64,000 bases of DNA from Byssochlamys sp. IMV 00236 (taxonomy: Eukaryota; Ascomycota; Eurotiomycetes; Eurotiales; Thermoascaceae). Below, one piece after another: positions 1-12,646 of this stretch. A program made the position numbers and the translations under genes. Every line of letters begins with the position of its first letter. Position 1 is the first letter of the stretch. The notes below the pieces were generated by a model. That model saw only the letters and a list, made by a program, of their open reading frames with translations. It ran no database searches and was not told where the DNA came from. The stretch spans positions 183,034-247,033 of the forward strand of contig MSJH02000504.1 in NCBI GenBank assembly GCA_001931875.2, in the 5' to 3' direction.

Positions 1-692
1 TGGTCTCGCGTCCCCCGCCCACGCAATTGCTGCTTCTATCTTGACTTTCACAGCAGCCGTTATTCCGTTCGTTCTCTACGTTTAGAGAAGTCATGGACCA
101 TAGGTGTCCGCTCTAATTCTATGTCCGCGGGACGGAATTTTCGCATACCCATCCATTCGTCAGCTGTGACCAGTCAATAGTCCAGAAAGCTTTTCTATTT
201 CGACTTTTCAATTCCTCGTCATTTCAGGCGATGTCCAGTCCTTCACAAAAAAAAGCATTAAGAGCTCCTTATCCCCCGAGATTTTCCAGCAGGGGAGACA
301 AATGATACCCCGTAATTCGTCAGTGTATTAATCGATCTGCCTTTTCAAGCCTAAAGCCTACCAAACTTGCAACTTGGTAGCCGAGTTTCTGTGTACCACT
401 CGGTCATCTTCGTGTTCTTTGGATCTCGTATAGATGTTTCAGGCCTCCGAAGTTAATAGACCCAGTAATAAAATTTGTAATTGAGCGACCCCGTACACAA
501 CACAAGCCCGCTGAAAAGTATATCATGAAAGCATCCTCAGTAGTCTCACCTGAATAGCTGGGGGAGGCTTAGTAATTTTGATGCGGTTTGTGCGTGAAAT
601 CACGGTAATCCGTCTCATGCTCCCGGGGATACATCAGACGGCCAACAAGCAACTATCACCTCTCTATTCCCGTTTGTCTTCTTACAAAACTG
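1..692. other. Intergenic, no gene seen
   Basis: No open frame with a recognisable protein was found. This is the 3' flank of the P450 gene that ends at 693. Confidence 0.6.
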
Positions 693-2424
693 CTACAGTT
701 TCATGAATTCGATCAAACAAGTATGCTCCTATGAATTATGATAGGTTAGCGCCGGGAGAGTGCATATTCTTGGGCGTAAAAGCCCCTTACCTCCATCTTC
801 AGAAACCTGTCGTCATAAAACACCTCAAATCGGCTCGTGATACCAGGACTAATTCCTTCGAAGCCCTGTTTAATAGACGTTTTATAGTTTCTGTATACTG
901 CTCCCAAGAGGGTTGTCATTTCCGCCATCGCCAAGCTGATTTCGGTCAGCTCGTATCTAGGAGAATATAGCCAGGATCGAATGCATAATCAATGGGTTAG
1001 AGGCAGACATACTGCATTCCAATGCACATCCTTCCACCACCTGAGAATGCCCACCACCACTTCTTCATCTCATTTAGCTGCTCGCCCTCGCAGAGCCATC
1101 TGTGTGGGTCAAATTTCCAAGGATCGCGAAATACATCCGGATTTCTGTGCAGAGCGTACGGCTCCATGCTCACCGTGGTGCCTTTAGGAATCAGGAAGCC
1201 ATCGATAACAACATCAATCGCGAACGAACGTGGTTCAGACGCGGGCAAGGGGGCATAGAGTCGAAGTGCCTCTTTGATCAAGGCATCCATGTACGGCAAT
1301 TTGTCGCTGGACTGTGCAGATGGTATACCGTTCCCTACCAACTGAGCATCCTCGATCAACGAGACCTCTCGAATTAGTTCCTCCTGATACTTCTGATTCT
1401 CAGGCAATGACAGAGCCCAGATCAAGAACATAAGCGTGTCGCTAGTAGTGTCAATCCCTGCTAGAAGGTGATCTGCGCATTCCGATGCAATATCCAGATC
1501 TTCAAGAATACCTCCCTTCTGGCTGCAATGAAATCGCCAAAGACACCCAATTACGGTAGTCTCTGCATATTCATCCTTTTCTGTCGCTGGCGCAGTCTTG
1601 AAATCGTGCCATGCCTGCAAAGCATGAGTTCGAATACCAGTGTACGTTGCCGGTTTCTGCATAGGCAGAAGACCCAAATTAGAAATCATCCTCTCCATAA
1701 TCCCACTGCGCGAGTATAACCACTTCGTTAATCTAGGTAGGTGCACCGCGAACCAAGACAGCCTTCTCCTTTTTGGATCTAGGATATCATTCAACAGAGC
1801 TCGATCTTGCGCACACCCCATCAACGCAGCTGTACCACCATATTTTGGCCCATAAAGGAATCGCGTGATCACATCAAGCGAGAAATAATGTAAACTAGTA
1901 AAGATCTCTCCCGCGGTCTCATGTTCGTTTTCCAGAAGTTTCAAAAACTTCATCGCCATCTCCTCGACCATCTGCGCAGTTGAATCTCTCAGGATCGTCG
2001 ACTTTGCATATGCATGATTGAGCAGTCTTTTACGCTCCGCATGCATCTGCCACGGTCCAAACGTGAATAGGTTCTGGCGCCCGTAAACGTCGAACATGCG
2101 ATAGAAGTCTGTTCGTTGGGCTTTGCTACCGGCGCCGTATATGGATCGGAGAGCAGTTGAGCTGTTGAAGGATACTTCATTTGGGGAAATTCGCACGACT
2201 GGTCCGTAGATACCGTGCAGTTCGTGGATCTTGCGTGTTCGTGTACCGTTCCAGTCCTCGTAGGCTAGTCGCCAGCGGGTTATGGTGAAGAGGCGTGGGC
2301 TGGGAATGTATCTGAGAGGGTCTGTTAAGTACATGTATAATAGATGGCCAAGGAGATATATTGCCAGTAGTGGAAACACTACAGACAGTTCCAATCCTGC
2401 TGCATATATCTCCGCCAGGACCAT
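693..2424 (-). CDS. Cytochrome P450 monooxygenase
   Basis: Haem-thiolate monooxygenase, probably ER-anchored. The spliced model has three exons. The introns are 957-1012 (donor gtatgt) and 729-790 (donor gtaagg), and the product is 537 aa. A hydrophobic N-terminal anchor lies at about residues 10-35. The oxygen-binding I-helix motif AGIDTT is near residue 330, the K-helix EALR near 390, and the haem loop FSGGGRMCIG near 460 with the Cys ligand present. Splicing restores the usual C-terminal end FEVFYDDRF...KMEEHTC; without the introns the frame stops early. The start at 2424 is the first ATG in frame; the frame upstream is open only through a TTG codon. The substrate cannot be told from sequence. 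The neighbours (permease, glutaminase) are on the same strand but give no clear pathway. The gene looks intact. Confidence 0.92.
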
Positions 2425-2841
2425 AGTGCTAGGTAGGTATGTATGAAATTCACTATCAGGACGGGATTCATGCAAGAGCTTCCCACGTATATCACAATTT
2501 CTTCAAAAAGATGCTGCAAGTTGGATCTCAGGCGCGACAGCCTAACTAAAACAAAAGTTCTACAATCACAGACGTGTGGAAAAGGTTTATGATAATCAGT
2601 TTTCCAGATTGACATCGGGACTGCCGCCAGAAGATAGCTTTTTGGCTGAAGGCTTAAACGTAGATAAGATAAGGATTATCTCCGCTTTTCAAAGCAGGCG
2701 CCGTCGCTCCACAAGAAACTACTCTAGTTGCAAGTAACCCTCAACTTCAATAATCGAATATCTATGCGAAATTGTTGCTATTCGTGACAGGTCATATAAG
2801 AATGAATTCGACTCCAAAGCAGAACTTATTCTATACCTAGA
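2425..2841. other. Intergenic, probable P450 promoter
   Basis: This is 417 bp between the P450 start and the 3' end of the permease. No open frame with gene-like features was seen. It must carry the P450 promoter. Confidence 0.5.
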
Positions 2842-4945
2842 TCAAAACAGCCGATCCAAAAAGGCCATCTTCGACTTCGGCCTAGCGATATACTGCTCTT
2901 CATACTCATCGATCTCCTTCTTCAGCCCCCCAACCTGCAGATCCGCCATTCCCGGACGAATATAAGTCGTCCGCTGCACAAATTTCCACAGAACGAACGC
3001 CAAAACAAAAACACCAATGATCGTATACGTAAGGAAGAAAGATCGCGTATCCCATCCGCCATTCATGAATAAATAGTATCCAGAGACGAGCATCATGACT
3101 ACCGTCCCGACCACGGAGACATAGGCTGCATATGGTTGGAACTTTCCCTTATAGGGAAGAGTGTTTCGATCGATATCGTGCTTTTGTAGAGCGGCGTGGA
3201 AGTGTAAATAGGTGATACCGACAGACATGTAATTTAGCAGTTGGCAGGCAGTGACGAGGTCGACGAGCCAGCCGAGAACTTTCGCGGAGGAATTGCTGAT
3301 TTGTAGAAAGCCGAGGAGGCAGAATGCCAATCCAACCATGACTGCATATATGGGGACTCCAAAGCGGGTGCACTGAGAAAATATCTTGGGCGCTTTTCCT
3401 TCGAGAGATATGCCGTAGAGAGTTCTGGTAGCGGAGTATAGTAGACCGTTTCCGGAGCTGAATACAGAAGTCATAATTAGGGCGTTGACGATGTGAGGGA
3501 GGCCGCTAATCTTGAGATTCTCCATCGCAATCACGTAGGGGGAGCTAGCAGTGATAAGTTAGCGTGCTTTGATCCATGTAACTAAAAAGTGGTCTGAAAG
3601 CCTTCCATACGCTGCACCAGTACTGCTTCCCTCGTCCAGTCGCAATGCCAGTGTTTTATCATTATACGGGATAACGATTCCCATGCAAAGGGCCGATCCA
3701 CAGAAGAACGTCAGGATACGCCATACAAATGATCTGAAAGCTCTGGGCAAAACCTTCCGCGGTTGTTCGGTTTCACCGGCGACGATGGCAACGTATTCGG
3801 GTCCACATATTCTATTCGACAATTCAGATTTTCGTCAGTGCAAAACATTCGAAGGTGAGCTTACGAGAAAGTTGCCTGGATAATACAAGTCACAACACCT
3901 AAAAACCGACCAGTGTCGCCCGGAGCAAGGTATTCTACAAAACTTCCCTGTCAAGTACCCACGTCAATACATCAGCTGCTCAATTTCAGGAAAAATAGGA
4001 GAGACACGAACCGGATCTCTCCAATACCGAAACCCATATCTATCATGCAGAGGATTTCCACCCAGCATCGTTATGAACGTGAAGAGTATACAGCCCAGAA
4101 TGAGAAAGACTTTGAATATCGAGAGGTAGAATTCCGCAATACCGAAATAACGGACGGAGATCAGGTTAAGGAGACTATCAGCATCAGTTAACCTCTCTGC
4201 TCATGCTGAATTATTATGGGAGCCGTTATACGCATAAGCCACAATCATAGCCACGACAACCGCTTCGACGGGGACTTTATCCGTCCAGAACGTGAGGAGA
4301 ATGTTAAAAGCTACTATTTCGAATGGAACCAGGAAAGCTGCGATCTGTTAGGTGAACCCTCGAGAAGAAGTATGCGGTCATCCGTTAGATTTTTATAAGG
4401 ACTCACCCATATTAAGGAAGAAATTCCATCCCATAGCAAAGCTCAACGCATCATCGACCCAGTGTCCGCCGAGTCTGATGAATGGAGACGAAATAGGTAC
4501 GTAGCATACCATCTCAGCTGTTGGAAAGTATTAGATGCTGCGAAGTTGCAGCAATCCTAAAGACAGAGTATGATTCTTACCGAAACACTCGTTAACAGCA
4601 ACCATGATCGCTCCCCAAATCATAAAACCGAGGAATAAGCCCGCAGGACCACCTTTTGGAAGCGCACTTCCCATCTGTACGAAGGTAGCTGTGTATATAT
4701 CGTTTCAGAACCACACCAAAAAACAAAGATAATCAAGATTCAAAGTGGTGAAGAGACTCACAAGTCCCAATTGCGCCTCCAATCGCAAAGAGCTGTACTT
4801 CCTTACTGCGAAGCTTTCGGTGCAAGTTCTGCGATCCTGCTTTGAGACTCCTGACCTCGCCGACTCCATATGTGGTGCCTTCTGCTGAAAACTTCCCCTC
4901 CGATTCCACGGCTGTTTTCTCGACTATTGACTTTGGGCAGGCCAT
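2842..4945 (-). CDS. Amino-acid permease, yeast amino acid transporter (YAT/APC) family
   Basis: Plasma-membrane proton-coupled amino-acid importer by family. At least seven short introns were recognised, including 3545-3610, 3812-3864 and 4175-4231, each joining frames cleanly. The N-terminus is a cytosolic tail, then the family signature around LRSKEVQLFAIGGAIGT where TM1 begins. Later exons give PKGGPAGLFLGFMIWG, then ICGPEYVAIVAGETEQPRK (the conserved E-x-x-x-P-R-K loop after TM6), then SGNGLLYSATRTLYG, and a charged C-terminal tail. About 12 membrane helices are expected. The ATG at 4945 starts the frame and precedes the conserved N-terminal block by about 50 residues. The nearest relatives are general or broad-range amino-acid permeases; the substrate is not resolved. 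It lies just downstream of a secreted glutaminase gene on the same strand, which would fit uptake of released glutamate, though this is inference. Confidence 0.9.
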
Positions 4946-5614
4946 TTTGACCGGTGCGTCCTTGTGCTACTCTACCAGAGAAAGCAATGCGCAGACGAGA
5001 AGAAGTATCAAAAGATATTTGCAATACAGTAGACTATTCGGGATCTTCTAGTAGTGTATTGAGACTTCCCCCATGGGGAACAAAATCAAGTTAACGGTTT
5101 AGCAGTTCTGAATCCATCTCAGCGGAGTTGATAAGAGGTACAGGAGCTCCTATCGCTCGCGTCGGAGGGGCCGATACGTTGGGCCTTAGATGGTTTTGAT
5201 AAGATCCAGAAACCCTGTCCTTTGATTCATATGGAATAGATCGTCATGCAGCATGCATATAGGCTCCCTGGCTCTGCTCTCGTAGGTGGGGTTGTCTAAT
5301 CCCTTACCATACGTGGGGATTTATGTACTTTGACATGGAGGGTACGGATAAGAATATCCATTCTTCGTTATAGTTTCGATTGAACTTGATCCGTCCGCCG
5401 CTATTAATCTGCATTATTCGCTATAAGACACAATTGAAAAATTCTGTGACTCTGGAAATTCTAAAATTGCGAGTCTAGCACAGTGTCATGAACGTTCATC
5501 GATTCGAGGTATAAGACAACGAATCTCTGATGGTATAATAAGCTTCTGTACGTTAATATGTACGAAAAATGCAGTATATACTGGGCGATGCGCATTACGC
5601 ATTAGATACTAAGA
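4946..5614. other. Intergenic, permease promoter region
   Basis: This is 669 bp between the permease start and the glutaminase stop. No protein-like frame was seen. It probably holds the permease promoter and the glutaminase 3' UTR. Confidence 0.5.
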
Positions 5615-8097
5615 TTAGGAGGGGAGGGCCAAAAGAGCGAATGCTCCTCCCATGACTGGTCGCGCGACGAATGTGAGTCCTGAAGGATAACTATTCCGAG
5701 AGTCAGCATGCATGTACTATTCCTAGACCTGAAAGGCGTGGTCAAGACTTACTTTCCGGTGTCCGTGTCATAGAGGTCAGTCAGCGGTCGATTGGTTGGG
5801 GTCTCATTGATCCATGTCGCTAGATCGTTGAGGAACATTTGCTGCGTGCTCTTCGATGCGACTGCTGCAGTAAAGAGCTGCCAGTCGGCTATAACATTCA
5901 TGTTAACTATGTTTATGACCTCCCGTTTCAAGCATGTGAAGCTTACCCTTCGTGTAGGTGTGTCGAGTGTCGAGAGGCACTCCGTACTTGTTCTCAACGG
6001 TCGGATAGAATGTGCTCTGCATGTTGTACACCCAGGACGGAACAAAGTCCAAGCTTAGTTCTTTATCCGCGTACAAGTTGTACAGTAGGCCTGCAAGATG
6101 AGTCAGTCTTAATAAGCTTGCTGGACAGACACGATTATCGGATCCTTACCGTAACTGGAATTCGAGCCGTATGCTAGAGTTGAATGTGGCGGGTTCGCAT
6201 CATGAGCGACACCAAGGGTCTCCCATTCGTTGATGTACTGCTGAGCAATTGATGAATAGTTCTTCGAGTCCGCCTCGTTGCCTGTCAGGGACGAGATGAC
6301 CGACATGGCCTTGATGGCGATCATGCCTTTCAGGGCCAGATTCGTCTGGTTTCTATATATGGGCAGTCAGCAACTGATCACAACAGTTTTGATTTCTGTT
6401 TCATTTCACTTACGCAAGGGCGCCAGCGAAGTCATCAGTAGAGATCTGGTTCGCCGGGTAGAGCGAGTCATCAAGGAGAAACGAGGTCCACTGCTCCAGC
6501 TTGGCGTAATGCTGGCTCAAGTAAGCCGTATCCTTTGACCGGAGAGCATACGCCAAAGTCATGATGACCATGTCACCGCACTCCTCTAGAGGCATCTCCT
6601 CGTCATTGCCCTGAGGGTGGCCCGTGGCGTTGGGATAGTGGGATCCTAGATCGTGCATGGCCCACAAGTTTGGATATTTCCCCGCCTCCTGATTCTCATA
6701 CAGCGGGTCCAGGAGAAGCTTGAGGAGTGTCGGATTCGTGTAGAGGAAGATTGGATGAGCCGGGAATATTACATCCACCGTGTTCATGTTGCCATCTGAG
6801 GAGATCTCCTTGAGGAAAATGTACGTAGTGTTAGGTGTACCACAGAGTTGAGTCGCACCGAACGCCTGCCGCACTGAGAGGGACGCGATGGTGAGGTAGT
6901 CCTGGCCTGCGGCGGCTAGAGCATCCTGTGAAATTTGATTATCCAAGTCCGTCGACAATTGACTGGAGGTAGAGTAGTCCTTGTGGAAGAACTCGACCTA
7001 GAACTCATGGGTCAGCCACGTGCATATCAATTATGCATGTCCAATGTATACGCACAGCAGCGAGATCACTATCAAAGTAGCTGGTCCACAGAGACGGAAC
7101 GGGATCATATCCGTCGGCACCTTCATATTGAACTGCCTCGTCCTGAGTCAGACCAATCGAGAAGAGCACGCCGCTTCCCCATTCGTCCACCGGTCCAAGG
7201 TTGATTGCGAACGCAAAGACGGGCCAGTTGTCCGAGATAGCTCGGTAGTTAGTGTCTTGGGAATTAGGCAAGCTACCGTTGGCGGCGAAAGTGTTTCGAG
7301 CATCTGTAGATGGGCCTGCCTGGTACGTGAGGCCATGAACTTGATCTGTCGACCAATACCAGTAGCCCCATTCACCTTGGTCGTCCACCTCCGAAAACAG
7401 CTGCTGGGTCTGTCGGTAGACTCTGTGATACGCAACATCGCCAGCTTGACCATAATCCCATTGAGCGATGTTGCTGCGGTCTCCGGAAATCCACTCTGTC
7501 GACAGGGGCAGGTTAGCCAATGAGATAAAATGTTCCGGTTTTGCATATCCTTACCCGCTGTGATATCGGAATACAGCTGTACATCATGCACCTTCCCGTC
7601 GACAGATGAGACATCTACATGCAGATAAGAGAATACAAGTGACTGTCTCTTGAGGTCATTCGGTGTGATAGGCGAGAGAAACGTTATGTTCATCTCAACC
7701 TTTCCCGCCACGTCCATCGTGAAGATACTCTTAGTGGAGGTGTACTGAAAGGCAGTCTGTGTAACAGCCTGTGGACCAGGGTCTCCCATCCAGGTATAGG
7801 TAGTGTCATCTACGCGAATCATGCCCGTCCAAGCTGTGATTTGATTACTGCCAAGGGAAAGTCAGCTCCAGTTCAACTTCCAGCAATTGTTGAAGGCGCA
7901 CACCTCCAGAAGACGGGCCACTCCCCGGCCAAGTAACCGCCATTGCCGCCATCACTACCAACATTGAGCCAAGTACTTAGATACGGAGCCTTGACAGCCA
8001 GTGGGATAGCAGGAGGCCGAGCAGGGGTGAAGGTGGACTGTGCTGCAGCCAAGGCAAGCTGAGAGAGCGCACAAAGGAAGAGATGACACAGCTTCAT
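5615..8097 (-). CDS. gtaA: Secreted glutaminase A (GtaA-like)
   Basis: Extracellular L-glutaminase that hydrolyses glutamine to glutamate and ammonia. The start at 8097 (an ATG nine codons inside the longest open frame) gives a clear signal peptide, MKLCHLFLCALSQLALAAAQ. The mature protein then begins with the GtaA-type block TPARPPAIPLAVKAPYLSTW and the W-x-x-GDPGP-type segment. The middle has EWISGDRSNIAQWDYGQ. The C-terminal six-hairpin-type domain includes YPNATGHPQGNDEEMPLEEC and NLWAMHDLGSHYPN. Several short introns interrupt the gene. The last is near 5700-5752 and gives the family end YPSGLTFVARPVMGGAFALL. The length is close to the usual family size (about 690 aa), judged from the exon span. 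No disruption was seen. Likely regulation by nitrogen source is inferred from the family only. Confidence 0.93.
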
Positions 8098-11000
8098 GGT
8101 GAAGGGGACGGTCACAGTGACCAAGGAATGAATCTGCCAAAAGCCCTAGGACATCCCGAGTAGACCTCGCGGGTCCGGGACCGCTACTTTATAGTAGTTC
8201 TGGGTCTCAAACTAAACGGGCAGTTATGCTCCCCGGAATCCATGACGCTTGGCCTCCATGTCCAGCTAGGTAAGATCGCGTGCTGGGTGATAGCCTTGGA
8301 AATTTCTCTGTCGTCTGACATTCAGCTGGCCTTTCTGCAATCTTAATGGTCCTCCGCGAGTCTTACAGTATGGCTAAGGCCGGCACCAAAGTCCTTTAGT
8401 GCCGTCGCGGGACAGCAGTGGACATACAAATGTCTAGCGTGGTCCTGGCCAGTGCAATACCTCCTCTTCTAAAGTTTAGAGTTAATCCCATTCTGCCGTC
8501 TATCAGCGACTACTATCTGCAAGGACGCCAGTCAGTGACTATCTGGTATAAAGAGTACGGCACACCGCCACTGATCGGGTACTAGCGCAGGGGCATCCCA
8601 GAGCCGAAAGCCCTGCATTGTTCTCTATCTCGGTCCCTTAAACAACCGGAAGATTTCTGGCTAGGAATGCCGGTGAATTCCGCATGTCCATGGTTAAGCA
8701 TATTGTGGTCAACAAGCTCGGTAGCCAGGCAAGGAGTCCCTCGTTTATTGACGGTGGCACCGCGGGGTTCAGCTAGTATGCAATTAGTTACTTAGACTGC
8801 GGGGTCAGGAACCGCTCCGAAGGCGCCCAGATGATCGGCAGACGCTACGAGATCTCTTTTCTGGCGTCACCACATCCTGGAGAAGGTCCGCTGGGCGTCA
8901 TCCCGCGCCTCTTTCCCCGCGTATCTGAGATTTTAGCGTTGTTCTGGCTTTCGGGCAATGCTTGATCGTATGTCGATCGTGATCCCCAATTGACCACATG
9001 CACATATAGCTGTAAATGTAACCTCACGAAGTAGAGAGGCAAAATGCCCGAAAAGTGAGTCTGTTTTCCAGTGCCGAGAAAAGAAAAACGAAAATAATGG
9101 CGCTACTATGCGATCCCCGTCAGGAATGAAATGCATGGATTGAGAAACCCCTGCCCGTTCTCAATGGACCAAGTGGGCCGACATAGACTTCTGCCATATC
9201 TTCTCCGATGCAAGGGTTGTGGGTTTGAGTACCCCGTCGCCAAATAATGTATCAACTTTTTGCCCTCACCATACCTCGCCGGCCGGGACTGGACGTACTG
9301 CCCGATCAAGAATGTGACCAGGCTCTGTGACCCAGCAACGTGAGAAAGCCCGATCGGCTGATTCAAGTAGCGCCGGGTAAGTATGCGCCATCTGAGTGTG
9401 CTTATGCTTATGGTAGTTGTGCAGTATCATGCCCTTTGGCCTCACGGAAGGCTGGCCTGTCTCCGTCGACAGCCGGCATGAAGTCCCAATGCAGTCTGGA
9501 AAATTCCACCAATTCCATGGTCCGTTCTGGCCCGCTCTGGAATCATTGGTAGACACTGATATCCTCCAGTGGACAAAGACTGCAAGAGTCTCACGTCGCG
9601 TGCTGCTTCAAAGGTATTGTTAGGCGATTTGAACCATCCGCTATACCGAGGTTGGCTGCGGCTCGGCACATCCTGTTCACGGACAAGATGCTGTTCTGAA
9701 AGGGTCGATCTTATTATTGTCTTGCGCGTCTGGATTATGATTGAAATGATGAGATGAAAGGATAATGTCAATTCTGCCACACTGGGATCGAGGTAGATCG
9801 AATGCAGGAACAACCCTGCTAGTCAACGGCAGGTCGAGAAAAAGCTCACTGTGGCGGACACGCTATCGATTCCATCGTATCCAATACCCTTTTCATGTCT
9901 TCGATATCAGCGTGCACAACAGTTGGCATTATTATTAAACCGGGTCTGGCATCCCACGAACCAGGGGCTCCAGCAGGACCTTGAAGAATGCGAGCTTGCG
10001 ACAATACGGACAACATTCGATGAGCCTGGTGTCTGGACTCTGGATGTAGTTCGACGTTGATAAAAACATGATCTCGACTTGTCTAGCGTGTGCGATGAAA
10101 CTGATGATCAATTCTGCTCAGAATCCCGTCGCTCTCTGCTACCGCTTTCGGGTTCTTCCGGTCTGGACCGCCAGTAGCACTAAGACAAGCACTTTTGACG
10201 TCCTCCTAGGCAAGTAGTTAATTATTTAGCTATTACCCACACCCTCTATTCTATATACAGTGATACACCGTTATGGGCCATGTACCGGCATAGTCCTTAT
10301 GGAGAATTCTCGGTCCAACGGGGAACAGGGTCGTTTATCGCTCCAGCAAGGCCACGCCCAGGTGTATACAGGGTTGCTTAAGCCCCTGCGTACCCAAATC
10401 GACCGAGACGAGCATTCACAGCATCCTGTTTGCAGCTCAATCGGGAAGCCAACTGCTCCTGTATTAATTTCCACGGTGGCTGGTCTTGTTTCAGACGGCT
10501 CGGGAGAGCGATAGTGGATCGTTATGGCCTGTCGGCTTGCTCCAGTTAGTTACGCGTCAGGAGTGTTGATATTATCTATTAACTATCAGTTCTAAGATTA
10601 GATAGAACTGACATTCTCCCACGCTAGACCGTTCACGGGAACAGACGACTTATTAGCAGTCGCGCTGTCAGAAGTCAAGACAAGTCCAGGCAAGGCTTGG
10701 TGTGGTTAAATCAAATCTGACAGAAAGGGCCGCTTTACCATTGGGGAGAGATGATAAAGTCGACAACAAAAGGTGGAGAGGACAGTTCCATCCAAAGTAT
10801 ATCTATATCATTAGCGGGAAACAAAAGCCCTACTGGTATGTTTTATTGGCTGCCTCGGCAATGATCAGCGAGATGTCGCCATTTTTTTGAGTCTAGATAG
10901 GTTCTTTGTTGGCTCAAGCTGCGAACTAGTTATCGAAAGTACCTATCTAGATTAATCGAAGACCTGGGACGGGGCTCTTCCAGTTGATCCTCCCCTCTCT

Positions 11001-12646
11001 CTCTGAGGTCAGTTACTCCGTAGTCTTGCTTTTTATACGTCGGTGCAAGACCGCTGGATAACACACGGGACGACTCATATCGCTCCAAACATCAAAAGCC
11101 AAAACAATAATTGCAGTTTAGTTACACCAATGGTTCACCGCTGACTGGAGAAAACCAATGGCAATAAAACGTCCGCAGATTTTCAGCCAGTGACAAGCGT
11201 CATAACCTTGCATACAAACTAGATTCAAAAGACAGGGCGGGGACTGCTGTGTTGGCAGTGTTACACTCGAGTCCTTTGTTCAGTGAATATGTCCGAAGAA
11301 GCTACAATCATGCAAATGCAGCAGACTTGCTAAGTTACCCTAATCTTGACATGATCTTCGCGCACTAAGACGCCACAGAGAGTGGGATAGGCCTGTATAC
11401 GATGATTGATCTGTCTCTCTGCCTAGTAGCAGTTACTCTGGATTCTGGAGCGAAGCTCACTGACTGAGCTTGAATTCTCTAGCAACTAGCTCAGCCTATT
11501 TATCTCTGTAGGTGGAGCTAGAAAGGCTTGGGAGAAACCCGACAGGAGGGAGGCCTGCTCGTAGGCAGGCCTCAACAGTTCCTATGGTGGTCAGCAAAAA
11601 GAAAAAAAAGGGAATATTGTGCTGTGGACTAATCGGTTCAATAGTTGAAAGCTTCGGCGTATTTACAAAAGGGCGCTTCAAATATTTTATCCTCAGACAG
11701 CATAAGGCTCGAGTCCCCTCTTTTGTGGTTAAGCTTTTGCGAACATATATAAATCATGCAGTTCTTACAGATGCTCAAGGATAATCCCGAGGACATTCAC
11801 ATCTCTTGAAAAATGTCATGTCTCCTTCAAACGGGGAGGCGTTTCAAGCGGCTTCCTGAAACATGATCTGATCCATTGAACCGTTGGCCCCAGGAAGGGA
11901 AGGATTTCGCTTCACCATCAATATGACTAACTCTTACAACGCAGAATCTCCCATTTCTGGTTTCTTGCCATCCGATTGTGGTGTTTTCAACGCATTTATA
12001 TTTCCCTGCGAAGATAACCAGATATGAGTGCGACGATGATATGGCCCCCACGAGCCAGCCCTCTTCAGCACTGGCAGCAAGAGACTGAACCGCTCATCAA
12101 CCCGTCGCGCCCAAATGGCCACTGGCTACGACCAATCTGAAGTCCATTAGGCTGCTCGATCGGCAAATATCATCCAGTCACAGTCTGATCTTCATCGTGC
12201 AACCAGCATGGCACGCTTGACGCTAGGAAGCTGATTGCAGCACGGCCGACCGTAGGCCGCATGGCCCTGAGGCTCTTAATTCCATTCCGGCGTTTGTTGA
12301 CTGTGAGATCCAACCACACGACTCGATCGCAGCGCCGATAGAGAGATCGTCGTTCCCGCGGCGCCAACAACTCGATCATTAACTGTTTCCAGCCCCGCCG
12401 CAAGCTCAGCTGAGCGCTTGGAGGCGTCGAGCTAGCTCCCAGCTGCTGGGCGGTTCTCGTCGCGCGTTGTGTGCGTCTCTGAAAATCATCTCATCTTTCT
12501 TCTTCCTGTAACATACTCATTGCAAAAAGAAGAAGTACAAGAAAGAAAGCATTATCCGCAGCGTGGGCGTTTCTTGTTGTTTATCGATCCCGTTCCCCGC
12601 CTTCGAGTCCCCGCCGTATCACATAGAAGACGCACTTATCGATCTG
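8098..12646. other. Long gene-poor interval
   Basis: About 4.5 kb lies between the glutaminase start and the annexin-like gene. All open frames are short (up to about 120 codons), overlap on both strands, show no recognisable motif, and cannot be joined by convincing introns. Base composition looks ordinary rather than AT-rich. It contains the glutaminase promoter at the left and the annexin gene's pyrimidine-rich leader at the right (about 12480-12600). A T-arm-like string near 9222 was checked and not accepted as a tRNA. Confidence 0.5.

Noticed and set aside
9165..9247. tRNA-like string with a T-arm-like gggtttgagtaccc
   Set aside because: The T stem has mismatches and no matching acceptor, D or anticodon arms could be found.
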